Below, one piece after another: positions 1 through 9,427 of a stretch of DNA of 64,000 bases (the stretch's first letter is position 1; each line of letters opens with the position of its first letter). Below the pieces are notes generated by a model. The model made no database searches. It saw only the letters and a program-made list of their open reading frames with translations, and was not told the DNA's origin. The position numbers were made by a program, and so were the translations under genes. This stretch comes from an uncultured Anaerolineae bacterium (GTDB taxonomy: Bacteria > Chloroflexota > Anaerolineae > Anaerolineales > Villigracilaceae). The stretch is from assembly GCA_903822545.1 (NCBI GenBank), contig CAIJPN010000041.1, positions 25,643 through 89,642 on the forward strand, in the 5' to 3' direction.

Positions 1-339
1 CGGCCCTATCGATTGGGCCGGGGTGAAGGTCAGGATGGTGTCATCCATCCAGTTCCACAGGCCCTGCATGGCCGGATCAACCGTCAGCGCGGATGCGACT
101 GAAACGCGTTCCATGGCCTGGTTGAAGTAGATGAAGATGGTCTGTTGGCTGGAAATCTGGCTGCCCGCTGGGGGGATGGTTTCGGCGATGGCAGGCGGCA
201 TGGGCATGGGCGTCGGGGTGGCGGTGGGCGGCGGCGCGAATGGTGATGCCAGGTTGGGGGTGGTCAGCCCGCAGGCCAGGCTGGCAAGGATTAACAGGCT
301 GATGATGACAATTGTGTTCGAGCGGTAGTTGGTTTTCAT
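1..339 (-). CDS. Lipoprotein with SbsA-type Ig-like domain, 3' end missing
   Basis: The first 113 codons of a minus-strand gene that runs off the left edge of the window. The start ATG at 339 follows a clear GGAGGAG ribosome site. Residues 1-23 form a lipoprotein signal ending in the lipobox ASLAC (Cys23). A short Pro/Thr/Ala linker follows, then from about residue 55 a segment (ETIPPAGSQISSQQTIFIYF) matching the start of a bacterial SbsA/Big_5 Ig-like domain, including the typical FNQAM and LTFTPAQ strands. In Chloroflexota such an N-terminus often belongs to very large alpha-2-macroglobulin-like lipoproteins, but the missing C-terminus prevents a choice. A TATAAT -10 box lies at 363-368 (minus strand). 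Confidence 0.75.
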   Translation of the reverse strand, partial: MKTNYRSNTIVIISLLILASLACGLTTPNLASPFAPPPTATPTPMPMPPAIAETIPPAGSQISSQQTIFIYFNQAMERVSVASALTVDPAMQGLWNWMDDTILTFTPAQSIGP

Positions 340-443
340 GGCGCTCCTCCGTGGTCTTAATGATTATAGCGTATCGACGCCTGTAAATTTAACTGATACG
401 GACGATGATTTGTTCCCCTGGCGGGGTGGCGCGGGGAAGTAAA

Positions 444-469
444 AACCCCTCACCGAATGGCGAGGGGTT
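444..469 (-). terminator. Terminator of the peptide ABC transporter operon
   Basis: Inverted repeat AACCCCTC...GAGGGGTT with a short extra stem towards the loop. On the minus strand it is followed by a T-rich tract (TTTTTACTT). It lies just after the stop of the last permease gene. Confidence 0.7.
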
Positions 470-488
470 GAAAATGAAAAAGGTTGTT

Positions 489-1427
489 TTATGCGCCATG
501 ATTGGCCAGGCGCGGGTCGAGGGCATCGCGCAGGCCGTCGCCGATCAGGTTGAAGGAGAGTACCGTCAGCATGATGGCGATGCCGGGGAAGAAAACCAGG
601 TGCGGGGCGTTGAAGACGCTGTTGCGTTCTTCGCCAAGCATCAGGCCCCATTCGGGGGTGGGGAATTCTGCGCCCAGGCCGAGGAAGCTGAGGGCGGCGG
701 CGCTCAGGATGGCGGAGGCAATCCCAAGTGTGCCCTGGACGATGAGCGGGGTGAGGGCGTTGGGCAGGATGCGGGTCAGTAAAATCCGTAATTCGGATGC
801 GCCGAGGGAGCGTGAGGCGGAGATAAAATCCAGCTCTTTGACAGAGAGTACGCTGGCGCGCACTACGCGGGCAAAAATGGGAATTTCGATGATGGCGATT
901 GCCAGCAAGGCGTTAATTAGACCTGGGCCGAGTACCGCCACGATGGCGATTGCCAGCAGCAGGCTGGGGAAGGCCATGAGAACATCCAGCGAGCGCATGA
1001 TCAGGTCATCCAGCCAGCCACCGATAAACCCGGCGATGGCTCCCAGGAAACAGCCGATGATGATGGCGAAGCTGACGGTGGAGATGCCAATGATCAGTGA
1101 CAGGCGCGCGCCAAAGATAATGCGCGAGAACAGGTCGCGGCTGTTGCCATCGATGCCCATCAGGTGTTCTTGTTGTTCCGCGGGGCATCCCAGGAGGTGG
1201 ATGCAGGCGACATCGCGGCGCTTGACGTTTTTTAACGGCACGATTGGATCAAATGGGGCGATTTGTTCGGCGAAAATGGCACAAATGATCAAAATTCCTA
1301 GCAGCGCCATGCCCAATTGGGCCGAGCGGTGCTGGAAGAGACGCCGGACGGTCATGATGTAGGGGTTATCGCGCTGCTGGATGGATTCGGCAGATAAGAC
1401 GGGGACGGATGCGGGTTGTTGGGTCAT
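489..1427 (-). CDS. dppC: Peptide/oligopeptide ABC transporter permease (DppC/OppC type)
   Basis: A 312-residue inner-membrane permease of the BPD_transp_1 fold with the OppC N-terminal extension. It forms one half of the membrane channel of a peptide- or oligopeptide-type importer. After a cytoplasmic N-terminus there is a first membrane helix (about 40-57), then the periplasmic loop and the five-helix core. The EAA loop region shows as SASRSLGASELRILLTRILP, the site that docks on the ATPase subunits. Its start lies one base after the stop of the upstream DppB-like gene, so the two are co-transcribed. No ATPase gene is in the window, so the ATP-binding subunits must be encoded elsewhere. Substrate cannot be told from sequence; dipeptides, oligopeptides or nickel are all handled by this family. 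Confidence 0.92.
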   Translation of the reverse strand: MTQQPASVPVLSAESIQQRDNPYIMTVRRLFQHRSAQLGMALLGILIICAIFAEQIAPFDPIVPLKNVKRRDVACIHLLGCPAEQQEHLMGIDGNSRDLFSRIIFGARLSLIIGISTVSFAIIIGCFLGAIAGFIGGWLDDLIMRSLDVLMAFPSLLLAIAIVAVLGPGLINALLAIAIIEIPIFARVVRASVLSVKELDFISASRSLGASELRILLTRILPNALTPLIVQGTLGIASAILSAAALSFLGLGAEFPTPEWGLMLGEERNSVFNAPHLVFFPGIAIMLTVLSFNLIGDGLRDALDPRLANHGA

Positions 1428-1428
1428 T

Positions 1429-2505
1429 TTATTTCACCCTTACGCGCGGGTCGAGGTAGGCATAAGACGCATCTACGATGAGATTTGTGAAGACGAAAAT
1501 CAGGGCAATCACCACTGAGAAACCCTGGACGACCGGGTAGTCGCGGCCGAGAATGGCATCAACCATGCGCGAGCCGACCCCGGGCAGGGAGAAGATGGTT
1601 TCGGTTAGCACGGCGCCGGAGAGCAGGCCGCCAGTCTGGATGCCGATGATGGTGACGATGGGAATGAGCGCATTCCGCAGGGCGTGACGCTGGATGACTA
1701 GCGAATATTTCAGGCCTTTGGCGCGGGCGGTGCGGATGAAGTCCTGTCCGAGCACGTCTAGCAGCGCCGAGCGTGTCATGCGGGCGATGACGGCCAGGGA
1801 GATGGTGCCAACTGCGGTTGCGGGAAGTAGCAGGTGTTTAATGGCGTCGAGGGTCAGGGCATAATTGCCGGTCAGGAGTCCGTTCAAGATGGCGGAATAA
1901 GAGAGCAGGGAGAGCACAAAAGCTTTCAGCCCGGTTGGGTTTTCGATCCCCCAGGTTTTTGCCAGTGGCACAAGCGACATTCCAGCAGAGAGCCTGCCGC
2001 TGGGTGGCAGTTGGAAGGGGGTGTCTTTGAGCACCAGGGCAAAAATATATGCCAGCAGCAATCCCAGCCAGAAGACTGGCATGCTGACGCCGATGTTTGC
2101 GCCGAGCATGGTCAGTGTGTCAATGAAGCTGTTACGGTTGAGCGCTGAAACCACTCCCAGCACGACCCCAAAGACGGATGCAAACATCATGGCGAAGAAG
2201 GTCAATTCCATTGTCATGGGCAGGCGTTCTGCGATGATGGTGGTGATGGGGCGGCGGTCTTTGAGCGAGTTGCCGAAATCTCCCTGGGAGATGTTCATGA
2301 CGTAACGGATGAATTGTTCTGGCAGGCTTTTATCCAGCCCGAAGCGCGCTTTGAATTCGTTGCAGGTGCTTTCGGTGGCGTGCTCTCCCAGCATGACGTA
2401 GCACGGATCACCGGGAACCAGGCGCGTAATGGTAAATGTTACTAGCAGGATGCCCAGCAAGACAGGCAAGACGAGGAATAACCTGCGGACAAGGAATTGT
2501 GCCAT
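1429..2505 (-). CDS. dppB: Peptide/oligopeptide ABC transporter permease (DppB/OppB type)
   Basis: A 358-residue permease that pairs with the DppC-like protein downstream. The start at 2505 is chosen because AGGAGTC sits at proper distance; the open frame extends 16 codons further without a ribosome site. The protein begins with the DppB signature MAQFLVRRLFLVLPVLLGIL and has the LVPGDP motif. Its EAA loop reads FIRTARAKGLKYSLVIQRHA, followed by LRNALIPIVT. The central region (residues about 175-220) is longer than in E. coli DppB. A stem-loop separates it from the binding-protein gene upstream, a usual way of making more binding protein than permease. Confidence 0.92.
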   Translation of the reverse strand: MAQFLVRRLFLVLPVLLGILLVTFTITRLVPGDPCYVMLGEHATESTCNEFKARFGLDKSLPEQFIRYVMNISQGDFGNSLKDRRPITTIIAERLPMTMELTFFAMMFASVFGVVLGVVSALNRNSFIDTLTMLGANIGVSMPVFWLGLLLAYIFALVLKDTPFQLPPSGRLSAGMSLVPLAKTWGIENPTGLKAFVLSLLSYSAILNGLLTGNYALTLDAIKHLLLPATAVGTISLAVIARMTRSALLDVLGQDFIRTARAKGLKYSLVIQRHALRNALIPIVTIIGIQTGGLLSGAVLTETIFSLPGVGSRMVDAILGRDYPVVQGFSVVIALIFVFTNLIVDASYAYLDPRVRVK

Positions 2506-2527
2506 GCAAGACTCCTGATAAACAAGA

Positions 2528-2553
2528 ATGGAGCATGGTGAACCATGCTCCAT
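2528..2553 (-). terminator. Stem-loop between binding protein and permease genes
   Basis: A perfect 12-bp inverted repeat (ATGGAGCATGGT / ACCATGCTCCAT) with a 2-base loop, followed on the minus strand by TCTTGTTTAT. It lies inside the ABC operon and probably acts as a partial terminator or 3' RNA stabiliser, favouring expression of the binding protein. Confidence 0.55.
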
Positions 2554-2584
2554 CCCATTTTAACCGATTAACTGGCTTCTTGAC

Positions 2585-4267
2585 TTACTCAGCAGGTTGG
2601 TTGATAACCTTGGGCCCAAGCAGGTCTTTGAAGTATTGGAAAGCGCCGGTGTTGCCCTTGCGCAGCGGGTTTTTGTAGTCCATGCCGATGCTGAAGGAGG
2701 CAACTACGTCGTTGGCATCCAGGGCGGCGCCGTTGGAGAAGACAACGCCCTTCTTCAAGACACAGGTCCATTCGGTGGCGTCGGCGTTGCCGGTGCAGCT
2801 TTCGGCAAGGTCAGGTTCCGCGATGGATGTGGTGGTGAAGGTGTAGAGCTTGCTGAAGATCAGGTTGCAAGCGCGGAAGGAGTTGCCATCGGTTTCGTCT
2901 GCGCACATCAACGAGACGGGTTCGCCATCTTGCGAGAAGATAACGGTGCCATCGGGGGTCTTCATTTGCGGGAAGTTTTCGTTGTATGGGCCGATCTCGA
3001 CGTTTTCAACCGTGGCCAGGTAGGCCTGGTTGACGGTGCCGTGGGCGATGACGATGGTCGGGACGTGCTGGGCATAAAGCTTGTTGACTTCGTCGTACAT
3101 CTTCTGGCGTTCAACCGGGTCACCAGATTTGCCAGCTTTGCTGATCAATTCTGTCATGTCTGAGAAGGGCGCGCCAAAGGACTTGCTGGTGCCCATCAGG
3201 AAGACATCGTACCAGTTGGTGGCATCGGGGTAGTCTTCGCTCCAGCCCAGGAAGAACAGTTCTTTCTTGCCTTCGCGGGTGGCGGGGAGGTAGGTGGCCC
3301 ATTCTTCCATTTCGAGCTTCACTTTGATGCCGGCTTCAGCCAGTTGTGCCTGGACAGCCTGGGCAATCTTGGTGGGCTGGGGGAAGTAGGGGCGAGTGCG
3401 TTCGGCATACGAAAGGGTGTATTCTTTTTCGAAATCGAAGCCTTCGGCCTTCAGCATCTCAACGCCCTTGGCGACATCATAGGTGGTGTCGACGAAGCCG
3501 TCGGTGTAACCAGGTTTGACACCAGGGGGGACGAACTGGGTCGCGGCTACAGAGCCGGGGGCATAGAAGTCGTCAACAATTTGCTGCTTGTTGATGAGCA
3601 TGGCAAAAGCCTGACGCACCTTTTCATTGTCAAAGGGCGGGATGGCATTGTTGATGCCCAGGTACAGGAAGTTGTTGATCTTGCGCGGGGCCAGTTTGAG
3701 GTTGGCATCAGCCGCAATGGTCGCCAGGTCATCAGATGTGACTTCGGCGATACCGCTGACGTTGCCAGCCTGCAGGTCGAGCAAACGGGCGGCAGCTTCT
3801 TTGTTCCACTTCAAGATGAAGGTGGTGTTGGCGGGTTTGGTGCCAAAGTAGTTGGGGTTGGCTTCAAAGGTGATGTGATCGCCGCGCACCCATTCTTTGA
3901 CAATATAGGGCCCAGTGCCAACGGGGTTTTCGTTGAGCTTGGCCGCATCGCCGCCGATTTCCTTCAGGTAACCTTCATCATAGATGTCGAAGGCTTCCAC
4001 CGAGCCGACTTTCGCAATGAAAGCAGGTTCAGGGGCGCAGAAGGTAAATTTGACGGTGAGTTCATCTACAGCCTCGATGGACTTGATGTTGCCGCCGTAG
4101 TTGCAATCGGGAGCCTCAAGTTTCGCGGGCGCGAATGCGGGCACCGCAGTCGGGGCCTCGGTGGGGGGGGCTGCTGGGGCTTCGGTCGCGGCGGGGGCAG
4201 AACCACAGGCCGTCAGCACGATGCTAGCCAGCATAACCAGGGACAACAAAACAGACAAACGTTTCAT
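2585..4267 (-). CDS. Peptide-type ABC transporter substrate-binding lipoprotein, apparently circularly permuted
   Basis: A 560-residue family 5 solute-binding protein (SBP_bac_5), the extracytoplasmic receptor of the importer encoded downstream. Signal peptide with lipobox LTAC (Cys21), then an Ala/Pro/Thr linker. The order of family motifs is unusual. The mature protein starts with IKSIEAVDELTVKFTF and VGTGPYIVKEW, which in DppA/OppA lie about 170 residues in. The usual order then follows (NNAIPPFDNEKVRQAFAMLI, FFLGWSEDYPDATNWY, HVPTIVIAHGTVNQAY). The canonical N-terminus comes last: GEPVSLMCADETDGNSFRAC, EPDLAESC, LKKGVVFSNGAALDANDVVA. The gene ends where the family would continue into IKSIEAV. 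A strong AAGGAGGAG site precedes the start and a TG-extended TATAAT lies at 4353-4358. Family membership is certain; permutation is a reading of motif order. Confidence 0.93.
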   Translation of the reverse strand: MKRLSVLLSLVMLASIVLTACGSAPAATEAPAAPPTEAPTAVPAFAPAKLEAPDCNYGGNIKSIEAVDELTVKFTFCAPEPAFIAKVGSVEAFDIYDEGYLKEIGGDAAKLNENPVGTGPYIVKEWVRGDHITFEANPNYFGTKPANTTFILKWNKEAAARLLDLQAGNVSGIAEVTSDDLATIAADANLKLAPRKINNFLYLGINNAIPPFDNEKVRQAFAMLINKQQIVDDFYAPGSVAATQFVPPGVKPGYTDGFVDTTYDVAKGVEMLKAEGFDFEKEYTLSYAERTRPYFPQPTKIAQAVQAQLAEAGIKVKLEMEEWATYLPATREGKKELFFLGWSEDYPDATNWYDVFLMGTSKSFGAPFSDMTELISKAGKSGDPVERQKMYDEVNKLYAQHVPTIVIAHGTVNQAYLATVENVEIGPYNENFPQMKTPDGTVIFSQDGEPVSLMCADETDGNSFRACNLIFSKLYTFTTTSIAEPDLAESCTGNADATEWTCVLKKGVVFSNGAALDANDVVASFSIGMDYKNPLRKGNTGAFQYFKDLLGPKVINQPAE

Positions 4268-4352
4268 TTACTACTCCTCCTTTTTAGGGGTTGGGGGGTA
4301 AGAATGTGCCATTCGGGCACATACGAACGCTGGTCGGCGAACCAGCTAATAA

Positions 4353-4360
4353 ATTATACA
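4353..4360 (-). promoter_or_regulatory. Extended -10 promoter of the ABC transporter operon
   Basis: On the minus strand TGTATAAT, about 85 bases before the binding-protein start and just past the end of amrS. No good -35 is seen, as is common for extended -10 promoters. Confidence 0.5.
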
Positions 4361-4384
4361 GCAAAAAAGACCCAAAAGACCGTA

Positions 4385-5497
4385 TCAGTGGAATGCCACT
4401 GGCAGCCCGATGCCATTCAGACCCACTTTGTGCGGTTTATCCGTCCAGACACCAGCCACCGTACCGGCACAGCGCGGACATTTCCCATCGGCGGTGATGC
4501 GGTACTCGTAAACCACGTAACCGGTGCGCTTCACCAGCAGTTGCTGGCAGGCCGGGCAGCGCGTATCTTCATATTCCTCTACCCGGCCAGGGATGTTCCC
4601 AGCGTACACAAAACGCAGCCCGGCCTCGCGCCCAATATCGGCGGCGCGCATCAGCGTTCTGGCGGGCGTATTATCGGGTTCGGTCATCTTATAGTCTTTG
4701 TGAAAAGCCGTCACGTGCCAGGGAATATCGCGTGAAACACCCGCCAGGAAGCGCGCCATATCCCACAGTTCATCGTTGCTGTCATTGAAACCGGGTACGA
4801 TCAGGCTCACCACCTCCACCCACAGCCCCAGGGCGCGCGCCTTCGAGATGGTATCCAGCACATTTTGCAGCACCCCGCCCAGGCGGCGGTAATTCTTCTC
4901 CTGCATCGTCTTCAAATCCACCTTGTACGCATCCAGGTGCGGGCGCAGGTACTCCAGCGCTTCCGGCGTGGCATTGCCGTTTGAGACAAAAGCGCATTTC
5001 AGCCCGGCGGCTTTCCCTTTTTGAAAAATGTGGACAGCCCACTCGCTGGTAATCAAAGGCTCATTGTAGGAAGAGACCAAAACCTCCGACTTTGTACGCC
5101 TCGCTAGCTGCATCACTTCCTCAGCACTCACCCGGCGGATAAGGTTCCCGGCCACATCTGAGGCCGGATCGCGTAACGCCTGTGAAGTTAACCAGTTCTG
5201 GCAGTAATCGCAGTGGAAATCGCAGCCCAGCATCCCAAACGTCAGCGCGGTAGACCCCGGCAGCAGGTGTGAAAACGGCTTTTTCTCAATCGGGTCGGCT
5301 TGTAGCGCGGCCACATAGCCCCAGGGGATGCGCAGCTCACCAGACTGGTTAAAGCGCACCTGACAGATGCCGCGTTTCCCCTCGCGGATCAGGCAGCGAT
5401 GCGCACAGGCCAGACAGCGCAGCGAGCCATCTTCCAGCTTCGTAACCAATTCCCCCGAATTCGTGAGCGAATCAAGCAGTGTGGAGAAATTGCTCAT
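4385..5497 (-). CDS. amrS: AmmeMemoRadiSam-type radical SAM enzyme
   Basis: A 370-residue radical SAM protein. The cluster-binding motif CDFHCDYC (CX3CX2C) within GMLGCDFHCDYCQNWLTSQ is the signature of the AmrS family (older annotation: pyruvate formate-lyase activating-like). Near the N-terminus, CLACAHRC and GICQVRF supply further conserved cysteines, and a third cysteine set (CPACQQL, CPRC) at the C-terminus suggests a rubredoxin-like zinc site. The family is named for co-occurrence with AMMECR1 and Memo proteins, neither of which is in this window. The reaction is not established. The start has AAGGAG six bases ahead. It is divergent from mobA, and its stop lies close to the promoter of the peptide transporter operon. 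Confidence 0.88.
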   Translation of the reverse strand: MSNFSTLLDSLTNSGELVTKLEDGSLRCLACAHRCLIREGKRGICQVRFNQSGELRIPWGYVAALQADPIEKKPFSHLLPGSTALTFGMLGCDFHCDYCQNWLTSQALRDPASDVAGNLIRRVSAEEVMQLARRTKSEVLVSSYNEPLITSEWAVHIFQKGKAAGLKCAFVSNGNATPEALEYLRPHLDAYKVDLKTMQEKNYRRLGGVLQNVLDTISKARALGLWVEVVSLIVPGFNDSNDELWDMARFLAGVSRDIPWHVTAFHKDYKMTEPDNTPARTLMRAADIGREAGLRFVYAGNIPGRVEEYEDTRCPACQQLLVKRTGYVVYEYRITADGKCPRCAGTVAGVWTDKPHKVGLNGIGLPVAFH

Positions 5498-5510
5498 GTT
5501 TCACTCCTTG

Positions 5511-5569
5511 TGGCGCAAATTGACCATGTGTGCCGCATCTGGTGACACGCGAATTAGCAATTCGCGCCA
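5511..5569. repeat. Small element with 12-bp terminal inverted repeats and an internal hairpin
   Basis: A 59-bp stretch between amrS and mobA. Its ends are TGGCGCAAATTG and CAATTCGCGCCA, inverted repeats with one mismatch. Inside its right end is a perfect 8-bp hairpin CGCGAATT-AGC-AATTCGCG (5548-5566). It resembles a short non-autonomous palindromic element. It also sits where the regulatory signals of both divergent genes must lie. Confidence 0.5.
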
Positions 5570-5588
5570 CTTACAACATAACCTCTTA

Positions 5589-5594
5589 TATAAT
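5589..5594 (+). promoter_or_regulatory. -10 box of mobA, implying a leaderless mRNA
   Basis: Consensus TATAAT ends six bases before the mobA ATG at 5601. A transcript starting the usual 6-7 bases downstream would begin at or next to the A of the start codon, and no ribosome site is present. Confidence 0.6.
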
Positions 5595-5600
5595 ACAACA

Positions 5601-6194
5601 ATGTTAACCGTTTGCATCCAGGCAGGTGGAAATTCTGCGCGCATGGGGCAGGATAAAGCCCTGCTGCCGTTCCTCGGCCAGCCGCTCATCCAGCGCATCG
5701 TCGCGCGCCTGGCGCCCATCGCCGATGAAGTCATCATCACCACCAACCATCCCGAAAACTACGCTTTTCTCAACCTGCCGCTCTTCCCCGACCTGATCCC
5801 CGAACGCGGCGCGCTGGGCGGGCTGTACACCGCCATTTCGGCGGCAAAATGCCCGTTGGTGGCCGTCGTGGCCTGCGATATGCCCTTCGCCAGCCCGCAA
5901 CTGCTCAGTTTCCAGCGCGACCTGCTCGAAAAAGAATCCGTCGATGTAGTCATCCCCCGGCTGGATGGCGGTCTGGAGCCGCTGCACACACTCTACCGGC
6001 GCGACGTGTGCCTGCCGGCCATCAAAACCGCTATCGATGCCAACCTGTGGAAAGTCATTTCCTGGTTCCCCCACGTCAAAGTCTGCGAAATCAGCCCTGA
6101 AGAAATCGCCCCGCACGATCCGGGCGGACTGGCCTTTGCCAACGTCAACACCCCCGAAGAATTTCGTGCAGCAGAAAAAAAAGCCGGAGGCTGA
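5601..6194 (+). CDS. mobA: Molybdenum cofactor guanylyltransferase
   Basis: A 197-residue nucleotidyltransferase that joins GMP to molybdopterin-Mo in the cytoplasm to form the guanine dinucleotide cofactor. The N-terminal MLTVCIQAGGNSARMGQDKA is the MobA nucleotide-binding signature (AGGxSxRMGxDK). ERGALGGLYTAI and VVACDMPFASPQL carry the second nucleotide contact and metal-binding Asp, and FANVNTPEEF is the typical C-terminal motif. The start at 5601 fits the family N-terminus; the reading frame extends far upstream without family similarity. It appears to be translated from a leaderless mRNA. No other molybdenum-cofactor gene is nearby. It converges with the epimerase gene and shares a bidirectional terminator. 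Confidence 0.92.
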   Translation: MLTVCIQAGGNSARMGQDKALLPFLGQPLIQRIVARLAPIADEVIITTNHPENYAFLNLPLFPDLIPERGALGGLYTAISAAKCPLVAVVACDMPFASPQLLSFQRDLLEKESVDVVIPRLDGGLEPLHTLYRRDVCLPAIKTAIDANLWKVISWFPHVKVCEISPEEIAPHDPGGLAFANVNTPEEFRAAEKKAGG

Positions 6195-6211
6195 GTACCT
6201 CCGGTTTTTTT
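6184..6211. terminator. Bidirectional terminator between mobA and the epimerase gene
   Basis: CCGGAGG-CTGAGTA-CCTCCGG followed by seven Ts and preceded by a run of As, so it can work on both strands. The mobA stop codon lies in its loop. Confidence 0.88.
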
Positions 6212-6214
6212 GTA

Positions 6215-7207
6215 TCACTTATCCAGCAACTTCAAGGCCGCTTGCTCCCGTTCGTCAGTCAGACCGGCGCGCCAGGCGTGGTCAGATGGGCGGGTGGCGG
6301 CCCAATCCAGCGTATCGCGCACGGTTTCAGCCAGCGGGCGGAATTTTAAACCGGCATGGATGGCCTTGGAGACATCCACTTTGGAGAATCCGGCATCGGC
6401 GGGTGAATCGGGAACCCAGACCGGCATATCACTCCACGGGGCAATTTTTTGCTGTTCCAGGAATTCCACCGATGCCCAGCGAAAATTCGCATCGCTGCCG
6501 CTGACCTGTTTGCAGGTTTCGAGCATAGCTCCCAGCGTCAGTTCATACTCCGGGCCGGTAGCGTTATAGTAGCCGGATGCTTTTTGCTCGATCAGTTGGA
6601 TGGTGAACGCTGCCAGATCGCGCCCATCGATAATCTGCACTGGCACGGATGGTTTTTCCGGCGCGAGCACATCCCCGCCGCCAGCGACGCGAAAAGGCCA
6701 GTAAGTGAATCGGTCGGTCGAGTCGTGCGGGCCAACGATCAGGCCGGGGCGGATGATCAGCGCCCGGCTGGGGGAAAATTCCGCTTCGACGGCTTTTTCG
6801 CACAACACTTTGAGCGGGCCATACGTCTCGCCCGTGATCTCTTCCACTGTTTCATCGGGCATGGTTGCCAGCGGAGAGTCTTCGGTGATGCCAACCTGCG
6901 AGAAATCGGCATAGGCCGAGATGCTGGAGATAAACACATACGAATCGGCCAACTCTCTGAGTTTTTGCGCTGAAAGCCGGACGATGCGCGGCAGGTAGCC
7001 GCAAGTATCGATAACGGCCTCAAAGCGCCGGGGCGAGATGGCGGCAAGATCAAATTCCCGGTCGCCGGTGATTGTCTCCAGCGCGGGGTAAAGCGCCGGG
7101 TTCGACTTTCCACGATTAAATAGGGTGACTGTATGGCCGCGAGAAAGGGCTGCGTCCACAAGATGACGACCGAGAAAACGGGTGCCGCCGAGGATGAGGA
7201 TGTTCAC
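6215..7207 (-). CDS. NAD-dependent epimerase/dehydratase (extended SDR)
   Basis: A 330-residue Rossmann-fold protein. The first residues, MNILILGGTRFLGRHLVDAA, contain the GGTxxLG dinucleotide-binding motif. FNRGKSNP and the following GDR are typical of atypical extended SDRs related to mRNA-binding CSP41/isoflavone reductase-like proteins. The expected YxxxK appears as YGPLKVLCEKAV, supporting catalytic competence. The start codon is GTG at 7207 with AGGAG ahead. Such proteins act on nucleotide sugars or related substrates, but the substrate is not predictable here. It lies downstream of the four-helix-bundle gene on the same strand. Confidence 0.85.
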   Translation of the reverse strand: MNILILGGTRFLGRHLVDAALSRGHTVTLFNRGKSNPALYPALETITGDREFDLAAISPRRFEAVIDTCGYLPRIVRLSAQKLRELADSYVFISSISAYADFSQVGITEDSPLATMPDETVEEITGETYGPLKVLCEKAVEAEFSPSRALIIRPGLIVGPHDSTDRFTYWPFRVAGGGDVLAPEKPSVPVQIIDGRDLAAFTIQLIEQKASGYYNATGPEYELTLGAMLETCKQVSGSDANFRWASVEFLEQQKIAPWSDMPVWVPDSPADAGFSKVDVSKAIHAGLKFRPLAETVRDTLDWAATRPSDHAWRAGLTDEREQAALKLLDK

Positions 7208-7234
7208 GAATCGCTCCTGGTGAAAATGAAATAT

Positions 7235-7249
7235 GAAAGAGGAAAGAAG
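7235..7249. repeat. Left 15-bp inverted repeat flanking the four-helix-bundle gene
   Basis: GAAAGAGGAAAGAAG, an exact reverse complement of 7732-7746 on the other side of the gene. The same purine-rich core forms the hairpin at 8528-8568. Confidence 0.8.
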
Positions 7250-7720
7250 TCAGGCTGAGGGAATTTCTACTTTGATATCAAATGATGGGGTGATTTTGTA
7301 CTCAGCCTGTTCTTCGCGGATGGCGTTTTTGCGCTGGTGGGGAATCATGGGCGTTAACATGCCAACCAGGTGCGTTGTTAGTTCTATGCGGTGTTTGATG
7401 ACGCTTTCTGGCAAAACGTGGCGGCTTTTGTAGTACCAGTCGCGGCTTTCACGGGCGGAACCCAGGGGAATCTCAATAAAGCGGGCGCGGTCGAGGCCTT
7501 TGCTGCGCGAATAACCTTCGGTGAGATTGGCACTGATTGAATTCAGGGAGCGGTAAAGCTGGTCGGCAACACTCCACATCAGCGGGTTTTTGGAGATAGT
7601 CAGAATATCCTGCCAGCCAATATCGCCAGCAAACAACGCCAGCCGGTAAACTTCCAATTTCCAGATGGGGTCACGGACAAATTCAGGCGGAACGGTCTCC
7701 AGCCATTCTGAATATTTCAC
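7250..7720 (-). CDS. Four-helix bundle protein of the S23/rRNA intervening-sequence family
   Basis: A 156-residue member of the four-helix bundle family (S23 / IVP). Family marks are WKLEVYRLAL, LTISKNPLMWSVADQLYRSL, ISANLTEGYSRS and the helix GSARESRDWYYKSR. The usual members are 115-130 residues, so this one is slightly long at both ends. The start is taken as GTG at 7720 because AAGGAG lies eight bases ahead; the longer GTG start at 7729 would be too close to it. Members are encoded inside intervening sequences of 23S rRNA genes or stand alone; related Avd proteins act in diversity-generating retroelements. Function of stand-alone copies is unknown. Here the gene is bounded by exact 15-bp inverted repeats. 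Confidence 0.85.
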   Translation of the reverse strand: MKYSEWLETVPPEFVRDPIWKLEVYRLALFAGDIGWQDILTISKNPLMWSVADQLYRSLNSISANLTEGYSRSKGLDRARFIEIPLGSARESRDWYYKSRHVLPESVIKHRIELTTHLVGMLTPMIPHQRKNAIREEQAEYKITPSFDIKVEIPSA

Positions 7721-7731
7721 GGCAGCCACTC

Positions 7732-7746
7732 CTTCTTTCCTCTTTC
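7732..7746. repeat. Right 15-bp inverted repeat flanking the four-helix-bundle gene
   Basis: CTTCTTTCCTCTTTC, exact reverse complement of 7235-7249. On the minus strand the repeat runs into the GAAGGAG ribosome site of the four-helix-bundle gene. Confidence 0.8.
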
Positions 7747-7749
7747 TTC

Positions 7750-9375
<1,626 letters not shown>

Positions 9376-9427
9376 GGGGCTCCTTTTGCGAGTTAAACAG
9401 GCCAGTGTCAAATTTAGTGTAGCATAT

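Noticed and set aside
2585..4267. Idea that the binding protein gene is two truncated genes fused by misassembly
   Set aside because: The frame is continuous, the two parts together make exactly one family 5 domain, and the composition is uniform, so a permutation fits better.
3344..4735. 463-codon plus-strand frame opposite the binding-protein gene
   Set aside because: It crosses the promoter and the end of amrS, and the minus strand has a full lipoprotein gene with signal and ribosome site.
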